Of a stretch of 64,000 nucleotides of DNA, positions 19,317 to 28,400 are shown piece by piece. The stretch covers positions 1-64,000 of the forward strand of contig JAQBYJ010000004.1 of the NCBI GenBank assembly GCA_027622555.1, read 5' to 3'. The stretch's first letter is position 1, and each line of letters begins with the position of its first letter. The notes beneath the pieces are model-generated. The model was not told where the DNA came from and searched no databases. It saw only the letters and a program-made list of their open reading frames with translations. Source of the stretch: Verrucomicrobiota bacterium. Lineage in GTDB: Bacteria; Verrucomicrobiota; Verrucomicrobiia; Opitutales; UBA2995. Both the position numbers and the translations under genes were made by a program.

Positions 19317-19813
19317 GGGGAAAAGTTGGTTTATTCAAACTTTAGCTACTTAGAATGCATTTATAACAGGCGGACGCAAGGAATTAATAGCCATTTTTGG
19401 ACTTTTGGGATATGGTATTATTTTTGAGATCATCCTCGGCCGTCTCTAAAAGTTAGTTAAAAAAAATATGCATGATTCTCAAGGTTGGCACCGTGTCAAA
19501 AGACAAGGCGGTATTTGTTTGAAAACAATGGGGATTTTGAATGGTTCCTATCTTTTGGACAAGGTAATTTAATACTCATGAATATTATAACATCGGTTAT
19601 GTTCCGACCGACACAACTGACCATCGCTCCTTTGAAGCCGGGACTGGCGGGGGATTACCAGCAAAACAGCGCAGATGCTGGATTCATTAATGGACCATAC
19701 TGGCATCGAAAAATTGAGTAGAGATTGATATTTTTACCAAGAAGTTAATATCTACTTTTTCAGTAAGCTCCAAGCTTTGAGGAATGGACCCGCTTGCGAT
19801 TCAAAGACTTCGC
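19317..19813. promoter_or_regulatory. Upstream region of the DUF1501 operon
   Basis: No gene is supported; a 78-codon plus-strand frame lacks any recognisable feature. At 19388-19403, about 70 bases before the DUF1501 start, is TAGCCA-TTTT-TGGACT. On the other strand it reads AGTCCA-AAAA-TGGCTA, related to the TATCCA-N4-TGGATA candidate operators and to the element at 6279-6294. It may be an operator of the same or a related regulator. Confidence 0.3.
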
Positions 19814-21262
19814 CTAAGTACCGCAGAACGTTTGATGGACGATTTCTTCTGGTCGCGGAGGTGTTTCGAGATCCGCGTAGTCGGCCTGCTCGGTATAAGG
19901 ATTGGCTAGCGCTTCAACGAGACGATTGAACGGAGCATAGTCGTCAGCATAAGCGCTTTGAATAGCCTGTTCAACGCGGTGGTTACGCGGAATCAGGATC
20001 GGGTTCGCCGAACGCATGTCGGTCAGGTGATTAGTGAAGTCGGCCTCGTTCTTCCAGGAGTTGAACCATGTATTAAAAGGCTCAGTATCTGAAAATAATG
20101 CGCTTATTTCTTCAGTAGATTCTCCAGCGGCAACTCGCGTGAGCTGACGAAAGAAAATCGTAAAATCAACTTTTTGGGAGGCGAGTAATTCGAGGCATTC
20201 TTTAATGAGCTCCACAGGAGCTTCAGGCGGGAGGCCCAATTTGGCACGAAAACGATAGATGTATTGCTCGCCGAATTGATCCGGAAATTTGGCCAACGCG
20301 GCTTCGGCCAACTTGGTTGATTGGTCCGCATCCCCTGACAGCAGCGGCAACAAGGTTTCTGCAAAACGAGTAAGGTTCCAGAATCCAATGTTGGCCTGAT
20401 TGCCCCAGGCGTAGCGAGCACCCCTGTCAATAGAACTGAACACGCATTGCGGATGGAAGGCATCCATAAAGGCACAGGGACCATAGTCGATTGTCTCCCC
20501 CGATATGGCAAAATTGTCGGTGTTCATTACGCCATGAATAAATCCGAGAGAAAGCCAGTGAGCGATCAGGTTTGCCTGCGCGATAACAACGGACTCCAAC
20601 AAAGCAATATAAGGATCATCCGCTTTGGCAGCATCAGGATAATGGCGAGCAATAGCAAAATCGGCGAGTAGTCCCAGAGCCTCGGTATCGTTGCGTGCAT
20701 GAAAATACTCGAATGTTCCGACTCGTATATGACTGGCCGCCACGCGGGTAAATACGCCGCCGTCGATAAGCCCTTCCTGGCGCATGACTCGTTCACCGGT
20801 ACGAACCGCCGCAAGTGCCCTTGTGGTGGGTACACCTAAAGCGGCCATGGCTTCGCTGACAATGTATTCACGGATCACGGGACCAAGCGCAGATTTGCCA
20901 TCACCACTCCGTGAAAAAGGGGTACGTCCGGAACCCTTCAACTGAAGATCGTATCGTGTGCCTTCTGTATCCAGAACTTCACCAAGCAGGATGGCGCGAC
21001 CATCACCGAGTTGTGGTGCGAATCCACCAAACTGATGGCCGGCGTAAGCCTGGGCAATCGGCTGGGCACCATCGGGAACCGCGTTGCCCGAAAGCATCGC
21101 AAGACCCTCGGCTGATTCCAACCAGTCGATGTCAATTGACAACTTTGCCGCCAGTTCCCGATTGATACGAATCAGCTTGGGATCCGAAACCTGGGCTGGC
21201 ACCTGACTCGCATAAAAACGTTCTGGCAGATTAGCGTATGTGTTGTTGAAGGAAATACTCAT
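19814..21262 (-). CDS. selO: SelO family protein adenylyltransferase (YdiU/UPF0061)
   Basis: A 482-residue pseudokinase-fold protein that in characterised members transfers AMP to target proteins in response to oxidative stress. Conserved blocks are present: AQAYAGHQFGGFAPQLGDGRA, LQLKGSGRTPFSRSGDGKSALGPVIREYIVSEAM (nucleotide and catalytic region, about 105-140), GVMNTDNFAISGETIDYGPCAFMD (metal-binding Asn and Asp, about 245-268). Length matches the bacterial family. The following genes on the same strand include a methionine sulfoxide reductase, which fits a redox-stress theme, but they are upstream and separated by 86 bases. Confidence 0.95.
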   Translation of the reverse strand: MSISFNNTYANLPERFYASQVPAQVSDPKLIRINRELAAKLSIDIDWLESAEGLAMLSGNAVPDGAQPIAQAYAGHQFGGFAPQLGDGRAILLGEVLDTEGTRYDLQLKGSGRTPFSRSGDGKSALGPVIREYIVSEAMAALGVPTTRALAAVRTGERVMRQEGLIDGGVFTRVAASHIRVGTFEYFHARNDTEALGLLADFAIARHYPDAAKADDPYIALLESVVIAQANLIAHWLSLGFIHGVMNTDNFAISGETIDYGPCAFMDAFHPQCVFSSIDRGARYAWGNQANIGFWNLTRFAETLLPLLSGDADQSTKLAEAALAKFPDQFGEQYIYRFRAKLGLPPEAPVELIKECLELLASQKVDFTIFFRQLTRVAAGESTEEISALFSDTEPFNTWFNSWKNEADFTNHLTDMRSANPILIPRNHRVEQAIQSAYADDYAPFNRLVEALANPYTEQADYADLETPPRPEEIVHQTFCGT

Positions 21263-21348
21263 AGTTCCATAAAACTTAGGTCAAAAGCTAAGCGGTTTAT
21301 TCAATGAGATGTTATCCATTCGGATGTCCCATCTCTCTTTCGATCATA

Positions 21349-22167
21349 TTAATATTCTTGGTTAAACTTCCTCACTTTGGCGACCGCATTTACCGCGGCG
21401 GACAAAATACACTCATTCAGTCCGGGATGGATGTAAATCATGTCTGCCAATTCTCGCACATCGTTTTTCAAATGCATAACGGCAAGCACTTGATGCATCA
21501 AGGTACAGGATTCCGGACCTACAAGATGACAACCGAGTATGGAATAATCCGCCGGGGAAACGAGCAGTTTGATTCGTGGATAATCGATCCGCATTGCCAT
21601 GGCACGGGCACTGGCGAGCCAGTCTTCGAATACAAAAACATACGGCGTGCCAGCATCCTTGAGTTGCTCTTCGGTCAACCCAACTGAGGCGACTTCCGGA
21701 TTGGAAAATACAGCATGGGCAATCTGCTGTTCGTCGATTGGCTCATCACTGTTTTTGATAAATTTATGCCGCTGATAACGAACCTCAAACGCGGCCGCAT
21801 GTTGCAACATGTAACGTCCATTCCCGTCTCCAGCTGCGAAGATTCCGTCAACCGCAGTCTGCAAATGTGCATCGACCGGATGGAACCCTTGCTCGTTGGC
21901 TGCGAGCCCGGTTTTTTCAAGTTCAAGTGCCTCGGTGTTTGGTCGACGTCCGATCGCGAAAAGCACGCGTTCAGCTTCGCGAACCCGGTTGGCCGCCTCA
22001 GCGAAACCAATAAGCAATTTCGATGGCACGCAGCCACGGTTCGGACAAGCCCCACCAAGCTTGTCACGCTCCACCAGAACAGTCTTCAAACCCGATTGTG
22101 CCGCCGCGATAGCGAGACCCGAGGCGCGGCCACCCCCAACAACTATGAGATCAAACGTTTCTGTCAT
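21349..22167 (-). pseudogene. Dihydrolipoyl dehydrogenase/mycothione reductase-like protein with large internal deletion
   Basis: A 272-residue frame against about 460 for the class I pyridine nucleotide-disulfide oxidoreductases. The start is normal: FAD-binding VVGGGRASGLAIAAA and the redox-active disulfide in CPNRGCVPSK. After about residue 63 it jumps, in frame, to ERVLFAIGRRPNT, which normally lies about 250 residues from the start, and then continues normally through FAAGDGNGRYMLQHAAA and the dimerisation domain to YIHPGLNE with the active-site His-Glu pair. The NAD-binding domain and part of the FAD domain are gone, so it cannot work as a normal reductase. It starts three bases after the MsrB-MsrA gene, so it is the second gene of that operon. 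Confidence 0.85.
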
Positions 22168-22170
22168 GGC

Positions 22171-23166
22171 CTATGAGTCGGCTTTCAACAGATTTCCAAA
22201 CAGATCGCGGAATTTTTTAAGTTTTGGCTGGATCACCGCGGCACAGTATCCGCCTTGTGGATTCAAGCGGTAATAGTCCTGATGATTATCCTCGGCCGGA
22301 TAAAATGTCTCGAAAGGTGCCAACTCCGTTACAACCGGATTTTCCACCAGTGCTGCCACCTCATCCTTAATAGCAGATGCCTGCTCGAGTTCTTCGTCGT
22401 TTTGATAAAAAACTATACTTCGATACTGTGTCCCTCTGTCAGCTCCCTGCTGGTTCAAAGTAGTCGGGTTATGAGTTCCAAAATGGACCTTTAAAAGATC
22501 CGCGTAAGAGATTTCGCCCGGATTGTATTCCACTTGTATCACCTCGGCATGTCCGGTCGCACCGGAACATACCTCGTGGTATTTAGGGTTGGCAGACTGT
22601 CCTCCGGCATAACCACTGGTGACACTGACAACACCTCGCAATTGTTGAAAAAGTGCTTCAGTGCACCAGAAGCACCCACCGCCAAAAGTGGCCAGTTTTG
22701 TCTTTGGAGCCGGTTTCGAATCGCTCTCAAATTTGGTCAACGAAATTGCATTAATGCAATAACGCAGCCCACTGGGTTCTGGCCCATCTGGAAACACATG
22801 TCCGAGGTGAGCGTCGCAGGTATTACAGGTAACTTCTATCCGCGTCATACCATAACTTCCGTCGTTGTGGTGCGCGATGGCGTTATCGGTAATGGGCTGG
22901 GTGAAAGATGGCCAGCCTGTGCCGCTATCAAACTTCTCTGTGGAATCAAAGAGCGGGGTGTTACAACATAGGCAGCCATACTTTCCAGGCTCATGGAGCT
23001 CACACATGCCTGAGCTGAACGCTCGCTCAGTCCCTTTAAGTCGAGCGACTTGAAATTGCTCAGGAGTGAGTATCTCACGCCATTCCGCTTCCGTTTTAGA
23101 AACCCTGCGATCAGGATCAGGGTTTCCGTTGCTGACAAAGTTGAGAACGTTTTTCCAATTTAGCAT
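22171..23166 (-). CDS. msrBA: Bifunctional methionine sulfoxide reductase MsrB-MsrA fusion
   Basis: A 331-residue fusion that repairs both R- and S-methionine sulfoxide. The N-terminal MsrB half (about 20-145) has four zinc-binding Cys in two pairs (CLCC and CNTC regions), GTGWPSF and the catalytic Cys137 in RYCIN. The C-terminal MsrA half (about 158-315) has the catalytic Cys165 in [16 protein letters not shown] and [10 protein letters not shown]. The ATG at 23166 is used; a TTG at 23181 would add five residues. No signal peptide is evident, so it is probably cytosolic. It is first in a two-gene unit with the truncated disulfide oxidoreductase. Confidence 0.93.
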   Translation of the reverse strand: MLNWKNVLNFVSNGNPDPDRRVSKTEAEWREILTPEQFQVARLKGTERAFSSGMCELHEPGKYGCLCCNTPLFDSTEKFDSGTGWPSFTQPITDNAIAHHNDGSYGMTRIEVTCNTCDAHLGHVFPDGPEPSGLRYCINAISLTKFESDSKPAPKTKLATFGGGCFWCTEALFQQLRGVVSVTSGYAGGQSANPKYHEVCSGATGHAEVIQVEYNPGEISYADLLKVHFGTHNPTTLNQQGADRGTQYRSIVFYQNDEELEQASAIKDEVAALVENPVVTELAPFETFYPAEDNHQDYYRLNPQGGYCAAVIQPKLKKFRDLFGNLLKADS

Positions 23167-23282
23167 AACAGGTAGTCGCAATGGAGTTAAAATACTTACT
23201 TCAGATTCCGGTCCGTAGCCAAAACAGCTAACACCGAACCAGGGTGTTACGAGGTAATAACCGTTTTACCAGTTTCCAAAAG

Positions 23283-24707
23283 TTACACGCCACCAAATGA
23301 AACATGCTTTGTTTCAAGGTAAGCTTCGATACCCTCAGAACCTAACTCACGTCCCCAGCCACTTTGCTTAAAGCCACCAAAGGGACAACTGCTCGTGGCA
23401 GGAACCGATTCGTTGATACCAACGGTTCCCGCTTCCAGTTGCTCGGCTAAACGCAATGCCCGGTTCAAATCCTTTGTAAACGCGTAAGCGGCCAAACCAT
23501 ATTCGGTATTGTTCGCCAGAGCCACTGCTTCCTCCTCTGTATCGAAGGGTACGACCGGAGCTACAGGTGCAAAAATTTCTTCTGTTAAACAACGCGCATC
23601 GGATGGAAGGTCTACCAGAACCGCAGGTGTTATAAAGACTCCCCGTCCTTCAACAGCGGTTCCTCCGCATAGTAAGGTTGCGCCTTTGGCTTTTGCATCC
23701 TCAACAAATTGCAAGGCTGCCCCACGTCCAGCTTCATCGATCAAAGGTCCAATTTCTACTCCCTCTTCCAATCCATAACCAACTTTCAGGGCCTTGGTTC
23801 GTTCAACAAATTTTTCTACAAAGGCGTCGAGGATAAGTCGCTCCACATAAATGCGATTCGATGCGATACAGGATTGGCCGGAGTTACGGAATTTGGTGAT
23901 AATCGCGCCATCGACCGCTTTGTCGAGGTCGGCATCGGCGAACACCAGGAGAGGTGCGTTACCTCCCAGTTCCAATGAAAGACGGGTGCAGGTTTTCGCT
24001 GCTCCTTCGATCAGCTTTTTTCCTACTTCGGTGGAACCGGTGAAAGAAATCTTTCGGCACAACGGATTTTCCAGCATTTCATTTCCAATGTCCGAGGCCT
24101 TACCAACGACCAATTGGAAAACGCCTTTGGGGAATCCAGCAGCTTCAATACACTGAGCCAACTTGACTGCGCAAACCGGCGTGGCGGAAGCAGGCTTTAA
24201 AATGACTGGGCATCCGGCGGCTAAGGCAGGTCCTACTTTTCGCAACGATAAAACCAGAGGAAAATTCCACGGAGCGATCGCTCCAACCACACCCACCGGA
24301 TGCTTGAGAATAAGATGCCTCTTGCCAGGAGTTTGGTTTGGCACACTACGCCCATAGGAGCGGCGAGCTTCTTCCGCGAACCATCGAATATGATCAATTG
24401 CCATACCGACCTCGCCTTTGCTCTGTGGGAGTGGTTTACCGTTTTCAAGGGTTATGTCGTGGGCAATTTCTTCAGCGCGTTTGCTGACTTCTGCGGCAAG
24501 CTTTAACAGGAGATCACCTCGGGCCATGCCAGTCGTAGCTGCCCAACCGGCGCGAGCTGCTTCGGCGTCTGCAATGGCTTTGTGAATGCCCGCTCGATCA
24601 ACCGTGGCTACTTCGGCGAACGCTTCGCCTGTTCCTTTATCAATAACGGTCAGTTTTTTCTCACTGTCGACCCATTCGCCGTTTAAATATAATCCGTATG
24701 TGTCCAT
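23283..24707 (-). CDS. NAD(P)-dependent aldehyde dehydrogenase (succinate-semialdehyde type)
   Basis: A 474-residue aldehyde dehydrogenase of the GabD/lactaldehyde dehydrogenase group. The oxyanion Asn148 lies in PWNFP, the general base Glu246 in LELGGNAP and the nucleophile Cys280 in NSGQSCIASNR. The C-terminal FGGFKQSGWGRELG block is complete. It oxidises an aldehyde to an acid; the closest family members act on succinate semialdehyde, lactaldehyde, glycolaldehyde or related three- and four-carbon aldehydes. It follows the transaldolase-like aldolase by 69 bases on the same strand, so it may oxidise the aldehyde that enzyme releases. A perfect inverted repeat TCGAAA-CT-TTTCGA lies at 24723-24736, 16 bases before the start, and may be a regulatory site. 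Confidence 0.9.
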   Translation of the reverse strand: MDTYGLYLNGEWVDSEKKLTVIDKGTGEAFAEVATVDRAGIHKAIADAEAARAGWAATTGMARGDLLLKLAAEVSKRAEEIAHDITLENGKPLPQSKGEVGMAIDHIRWFAEEARRSYGRSVPNQTPGKRHLILKHPVGVVGAIAPWNFPLVLSLRKVGPALAAGCPVILKPASATPVCAVKLAQCIEAAGFPKGVFQLVVGKASDIGNEMLENPLCRKISFTGSTEVGKKLIEGAAKTCTRLSLELGGNAPLLVFADADLDKAVDGAIITKFRNSGQSCIASNRIYVERLILDAFVEKFVERTKALKVGYGLEEGVEIGPLIDEAGRGAALQFVEDAKAKGATLLCGGTAVEGRGVFITPAVLVDLPSDARCLTEEIFAPVAPVVPFDTEEEAVALANNTEYGLAAYAFTKDLNRALRLAEQLEAGTVGINESVPATSSCPFGGFKQSGWGRELGSEGIEAYLETKHVSFGGV

Positions 24708-24776
24708 GGTATTTATTATTGGTCGAAACTTTTCGAAAGCTCCAACTTCATTTCTCCGTGCAGGTTAACTCCGGGC

Positions 24777-25439
24777 TCAAAATTCGGGCGTCTTATCCCA
24801 GGCATCTTGAAAAATCCCTTCGCCCATAGTTGTGTAAGGGTTCCGGAAGCTCTCGTTGTAGACAGCGACTCCAGCCGTTATGCAATGAGCCCCGGCAATT
24901 GCCACATCACCAATCTGTCGTGCGTTACGAACAGCTGCCGCGATGATTTCTGAAGGATATCCGAATTTATCCAGCATGGTTCGAACTTCACCAATGAAGG
25001 TATCAGGTGAATCACCGAACTGATCTTTCCATCCAAGAAAGGGGCTTATAAAGGATGCACCTGCCCGGGCCGCATGCCATGCCTGGGCAACGGACATGAT
25101 CAAGGTGGCGTTCGTTCGAATGCCATCTTTGGAAAGTTCTCTTATGGCGGTAAATCCTCCCTCACAGGCACCTACTTTGATGACAAAATTGGGAGAAAGC
25201 GCAGCGAGCTCACGGCCTTGATCTACGATTTCCTTACACTTAGTAAAATGGGGATTTACTTCTACACTTACTGGTTTGTCGGTGCCATGGACCATCTCGG
25301 CGATCTCGGCGATAACCGTGCGAAACGGTTTACCTGACACCATAACATGCCTGGGGTTGGTTGTAAGTCCATCCATGTCCCAAGCTTCGAGAGCATGGGC
25401 AATTTCTTCTGTAATCGCGCTATCAAGGAATAACTTCAT
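24777..25439 (-). CDS. Transaldolase/fructose-6-phosphate aldolase-like protein
   Basis: A 220-residue TIM-barrel class I aldolase of the small TalC/FSA type. The N-terminus MKLFLDSA, the TTNP motif at residues 26-29, the Schiff-base Lys88 in FVIKVGACEGG, and ISPFLGWKDQFGD are family features. Several normally conserved positions differ: TTNPRHV in place of TTNPSL, KVGACEGG in place of KIPVT-x-EG, and an unusual C-terminal part with HCITAGVAVYNESF. This suggests a substrate other than fructose 6-phosphate. The gene lies between the aldehyde dehydrogenase and the ROK regulator on one strand and faces the isomerase gene, as expected for an isomerase-aldolase-dehydrogenase pathway. Confidence 0.85.
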   Translation of the reverse strand: MKLFLDSAITEEIAHALEAWDMDGLTTNPRHVMVSGKPFRTVIAEIAEMVHGTDKPVSVEVNPHFTKCKEIVDQGRELAALSPNFVIKVGACEGGFTAIRELSKDGIRTNATLIMSVAQAWHAARAGASFISPFLGWKDQFGDSPDTFIGEVRTMLDKFGYPSEIIAAAVRNARQIGDVAIAGAHCITAGVAVYNESFRNPYTTMGEGIFQDAWDKTPEF

Positions 25440-25501
25440 ATTATTGGATTGTTTTTTCGTTAAATAAATGTGTGTGAAATTGCACGTTGCACCAAAACTG
25501 G

Positions 25502-26644
25502 CTAAGTCAGATTGGGTCTTAATCGATCCACACTTGAAGTGGTGGGATAAAGCTCATGAAAACATCGTTGGGTCGCTCCAATAGCAGCTGCAAAAGAACC
25601 AACCTGAGAATACAACAAAGAGACCTTGTCTGCGATGTCGGATAAGATAAATCGGCGAAATGTTTCCTCGACATACGGCCAAATCTCTCCGTCTGGTTCC
25701 AACAGCGCTCCAATCAAAATAATAGCTTCGGGGTCCAGCAAGGTGGCCAATGAAGCGGCTTGGGCGCCTAAAAGTTCGCCGACTAATTTGGCCTTTTCTT
25801 TGGAAAGCTTGAAGTCTTTTCCTTCACCATCCACATCCAAAGCTTTTTCGGAAACCACCTCCTGAAAAGTTTTCCATTCAGAAACAGGCTTGTGGCTTGG
25901 AACAGGCGAGTATCCAGCTTCGCCTGATAGACCATGGCTTCCATCCAAGAGACGACCATCAAGCATAATGGCAGAACCAAATCCGCTTCGCACTGCCAGG
26001 CAGATAAAATCGGACATGTTCTTTGCAGCTCCAGAACTCCATTCGGTCAATGCATAACAGCGGATGTTGTTGTCGACCACACAGGGAAGGCCCGAGTGGT
26101 TTTCTACGAGTTCCCGGATGGGTATGTTTTTCGCTGCTTCAATAAAGTCGTAATGTATAAGCGTCCCTGATTTTCGGTTGATAATACCTGGAGCGGCCAC
26201 GCCCACACCGAGAACTTTGGTTTTTGAATCTTTAGCAGCCTCTAATCCTTTATCAATAAATCCAAGGATATGATCGATCAGTTTTTGAGGGTCCTTCATC
26301 GGCAATAATTTTTGATGCTCCTGAAAAAGTACCTTTCCGGCAAAGCTCACCAACACAACCCTCATCCGCTTGGCCTCAAAATCCAGCCCAACAAAACTAC
26401 CGTAACCAGGATTGGCGCTCAAAGGAATAGGCACACGCCCTCTTCGCTCAGTCCCATTCATAGTTTCAAGAATCAATCCTTCATTGATCATTTCCATGAC
26501 AACTTCGCACAAGCGTGATTTGCTCATTTGTAAGTTTCTACCCAGCTCGAGTCGCCCAATGGACCCTTTAAGGCAGATGTGTTGAAGCAAAATGTTTTTC
26601 CTCATCTCCATTTTCTCAGAGACGGTATGAGCCTTTAAAACCAT
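25502..26644 (-). CDS. ROK family transcriptional regulator
   Basis: A protein of about 380 residues (386 from a GTG at 26662) with an N-terminal winged helix-turn-helix (about 10-75; RLELGRNLQMSKSRLCEVVMEMINEGLI) and a C-terminal ROK sugar-binding domain starting at FVGLDFEAKRMRVVLV. The zinc-binding CxCGxxGC motif of classical ROK proteins is missing; the matching place reads GEAGYSPVPSH. It probably represses the flanking sugar genes until a sugar or sugar phosphate binds. It is divergent from the isomerase gene, and the candidate operator at 26707-26722 lies in the shared region. It begins the minus-strand unit with the aldolase and the aldehyde dehydrogenase. Confidence 0.88.
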   Translation of the reverse strand: MVLKAHTVSEKMEMRKNILLQHICLKGSIGRLELGRNLQMSKSRLCEVVMEMINEGLILETMNGTERRGRVPIPLSANPGYGSFVGLDFEAKRMRVVLVSFAGKVLFQEHQKLLPMKDPQKLIDHILGFIDKGLEAAKDSKTKVLGVGVAAPGIINRKSGTLIHYDFIEAAKNIPIRELVENHSGLPCVVDNNIRCYALTEWSSGAAKNMSDFICLAVRSGFGSAIMLDGRLLDGSHGLSGEAGYSPVPSHKPVSEWKTFQEVVSEKALDVDGEGKDFKLSKEKAKLVGELLGAQAASLATLLDPEAIILIGALLEPDGEIWPYVEETFRRFILSDIADKVSLLYSQVGSFAAAIGATQRCFHELYPTTSSVDRLRPNLT

Positions 26645-26706
26645 TGTACTTTTCTTTATCACCTAGGAAAGATAATCGAACAGGAACGAAAAAGGTCAAT
26701 GATCAT

Positions 26707-26722
26707 TATCCAATAATGGATA
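26707..26722. promoter_or_regulatory. Candidate ROK operator TATCCA-ATAA-TGGATA
   Basis: A perfect 6-4-6 inverted repeat in the divergent promoter region between the ROK regulator and the fucose-isomerase-like gene, 121 bases before the isomerase start. It matches the element at 7845-7860 in 14 of 16 positions. The position beside a regulator gene and the second copy before a sugar-acid dehydratase support an operator role. Confidence 0.55.
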
Positions 26723-26843
26723 TATAGTCCTTGACTCTTTTTTCCGGTAAACAACATGCTCAATCTATCGAGGTCAAAGATTCATTTGTTAATAAAATAA
26801 AATTACCCTGTTCTTATCAGATAGCCTGAACGGACAAGCAAAG

Positions 26844-28211
26844 ATGAGCTCTTCAAAATCAGATACAAATATAAAAATTGGATTACTTTTTCTGGGGCGT
26901 AAACGCCCGGGTTTCGATATGGATTGGGGTGCCGGAATGGAGATTAAGGTCCGCAACGCGGTCAATCAATCGGGCTTTGAAGTGTTCGAACCATCTCAAA
27001 AAGCGGTAGACGATGCTTCGCTTCGGAAAGTTGTAGGAGAATGCAAGGAAGCCAGAGTAAATGTACTCATCCTGCTCCAAACAACCATGGCCGATGGACG
27101 GATGGCACCCACCTTGGCTCAGATCTGGCCTCATCCACCCATATTTTGGGCAACACCTGAAAATCAGGAAGGCGATATGATCAGCTCTTGCTCGCTCGTG
27201 GGAGCTCATGTTTGGGCTACCAGCTTCCGCCATCTGGGCCGCTCTTTCGAACTGCTGAAAGGAAATCCTGAGGATTCAGAAACCCAGGCCAGGCTGGACA
27301 CTTCCGTTCGGATTGCAGGTATTATTGAAAAACTACGCCACATCCGTGTCGGTGTCGTAGGGGGACAGGCACCCGGTTTTATTTCCATGACGACCGACCC
27401 ATTTGTCATGCATCGCGGTTTGGGTGTTCAACTGCAGACCTACAGCCTGATCGAATTCCAAACGGTAGTAAACGAGCTCAGCGAAGAAGCCGTTGCTGCA
27501 GATGTTAAAAAAGCCAAGGCACTAGGCCTCGAGTATAAAGACGCCAGCGAAGAGGATCTTCCTATGGCCTCACGACTTTACCTGGCCATGCGCCACTTCT
27601 TTAAAGAAGAGAACCTGGATGTGCTCGGTGTGCGCTGCTGGCCCGAGATGCCCAACACGTTTGGACAGTGGCCCTATCTTGGAATGGCTCGACTGGCCGA
27701 CGAAGGAATGGCTATCGCCTGTGAGGGCGATGCAGATGGTGGAATTGGGGCCTTGATTGGTGAAATGCTTGGAATGGGTCGCTGCTACATTTCCGACTGG
27801 CTCGAACACGATGAGGAAACGATCACCCTCTGGCATGTCGGCGCTGCCCCACCCTCGCTTTGCCCTCCCTGCGGTGAACCGGGTGCTGCCAAAATCGCCA
27901 AACATTTTAACGTCAAAAAACCTACCGTTGTCGAAGGGGAACTGAAAGCAGGTATGCCGCTTACTTTATTCCGCCTTTGGAGATTGGAAGGCGAGTATCA
28001 CCTCAGCTCGGTTGACGCAGTAAGTGAAAAACCTCGTCGAAAACTCATGATGAGCAATGGACAGGCTCGTTTGTTAAATCGCAAACCCAACGAATGGTTC
28101 GAAGACATGTGCTACGCAGGCATGCCTCATCACCTAAATGTATTTGAAGGCAATCACACAGCCAAACTGAAACGACTTGCCAGAGTAGCCGGCATCCAAT
28201 GGCACGGATAA
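26844..28211 (+). CDS. L-fucose/L-arabinose isomerase-like protein
   Basis: A 455-residue cytosolic protein of the FucI/AraA-like fold, seen in IGLLFLGRKRPGFD at the N-terminus, LILLQTTMADGRM (about 74-86), an acidic metal-site segment EMPNTFGQWPYLGMARLADEGMAIACEGD (about 264-292), and a C-terminal segment with CPPCGEPGAA and a terminal HHLNVFEGNH. The family interconverts aldoses and ketoses using a divalent metal. The exact sugar is unknown; homology to fucose isomerase is distant and the protein is shorter than FucI (about 590). It is first in a plus-strand unit with threonine-synthase-like and SerA-like genes and is divergent from the ROK regulator. Confidence 0.78.
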   Translation: MSSSKSDTNIKIGLLFLGRKRPGFDMDWGAGMEIKVRNAVNQSGFEVFEPSQKAVDDASLRKVVGECKEARVNVLILLQTTMADGRMAPTLAQIWPHPPIFWATPENQEGDMISSCSLVGAHVWATSFRHLGRSFELLKGNPEDSETQARLDTSVRIAGIIEKLRHIRVGVVGGQAPGFISMTTDPFVMHRGLGVQLQTYSLIEFQTVVNELSEEAVAADVKKAKALGLEYKDASEEDLPMASRLYLAMRHFFKEENLDVLGVRCWPEMPNTFGQWPYLGMARLADEGMAIACEGDADGGIGALIGEMLGMGRCYISDWLEHDEETITLWHVGAAPPSLCPPCGEPGAAKIAKHFNVKKPTVVEGELKAGMPLTLFRLWRLEGEYHLSSVDAVSEKPRRKLMMSNGQARLLNRKPNEWFEDMCYAGMPHHLNVFEGNHTAKLKRLARVAGIQWHG

Positions 28212-28270
28212 ACTATCAAAGATTCCAGATTTGTATGCACCTCATTTTAGTAACTTTTCCAACCATACGG

Positions 28271-28342
28271 CGGCATCGCGAGGACGCGATTGCCCTACCG
28301 ATTCAGCACTCTTGGGTAGGGCCACTGCGTCCCGCAGTGCCG
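28271..28342. repeat. REP-like doublet (BIME-type inverted repeat)
   Basis: Two arms face each other: 28271-28299 begins CGGCA and ends GCCCTACC, and 28315-28342 begins GGTAGGGC and ends TGCCG. Each arm also folds on itself (TCGCG-AGGA-CGCGA and CTGCG-TCC-CGCAG). The element fills the 189-base space between the isomerase and the threonine-synthase-like gene. Related doublets lie at 43426-43504, 45165-45224 and 47699-47767, and single arms at 7736 and 61569. Confidence 0.7.
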
Positions 28343-28400
28343 AACGCCGCGAGAACTATTGAACCCCGGATATAAGCATTTTAAACGACCAAAGGACTTT

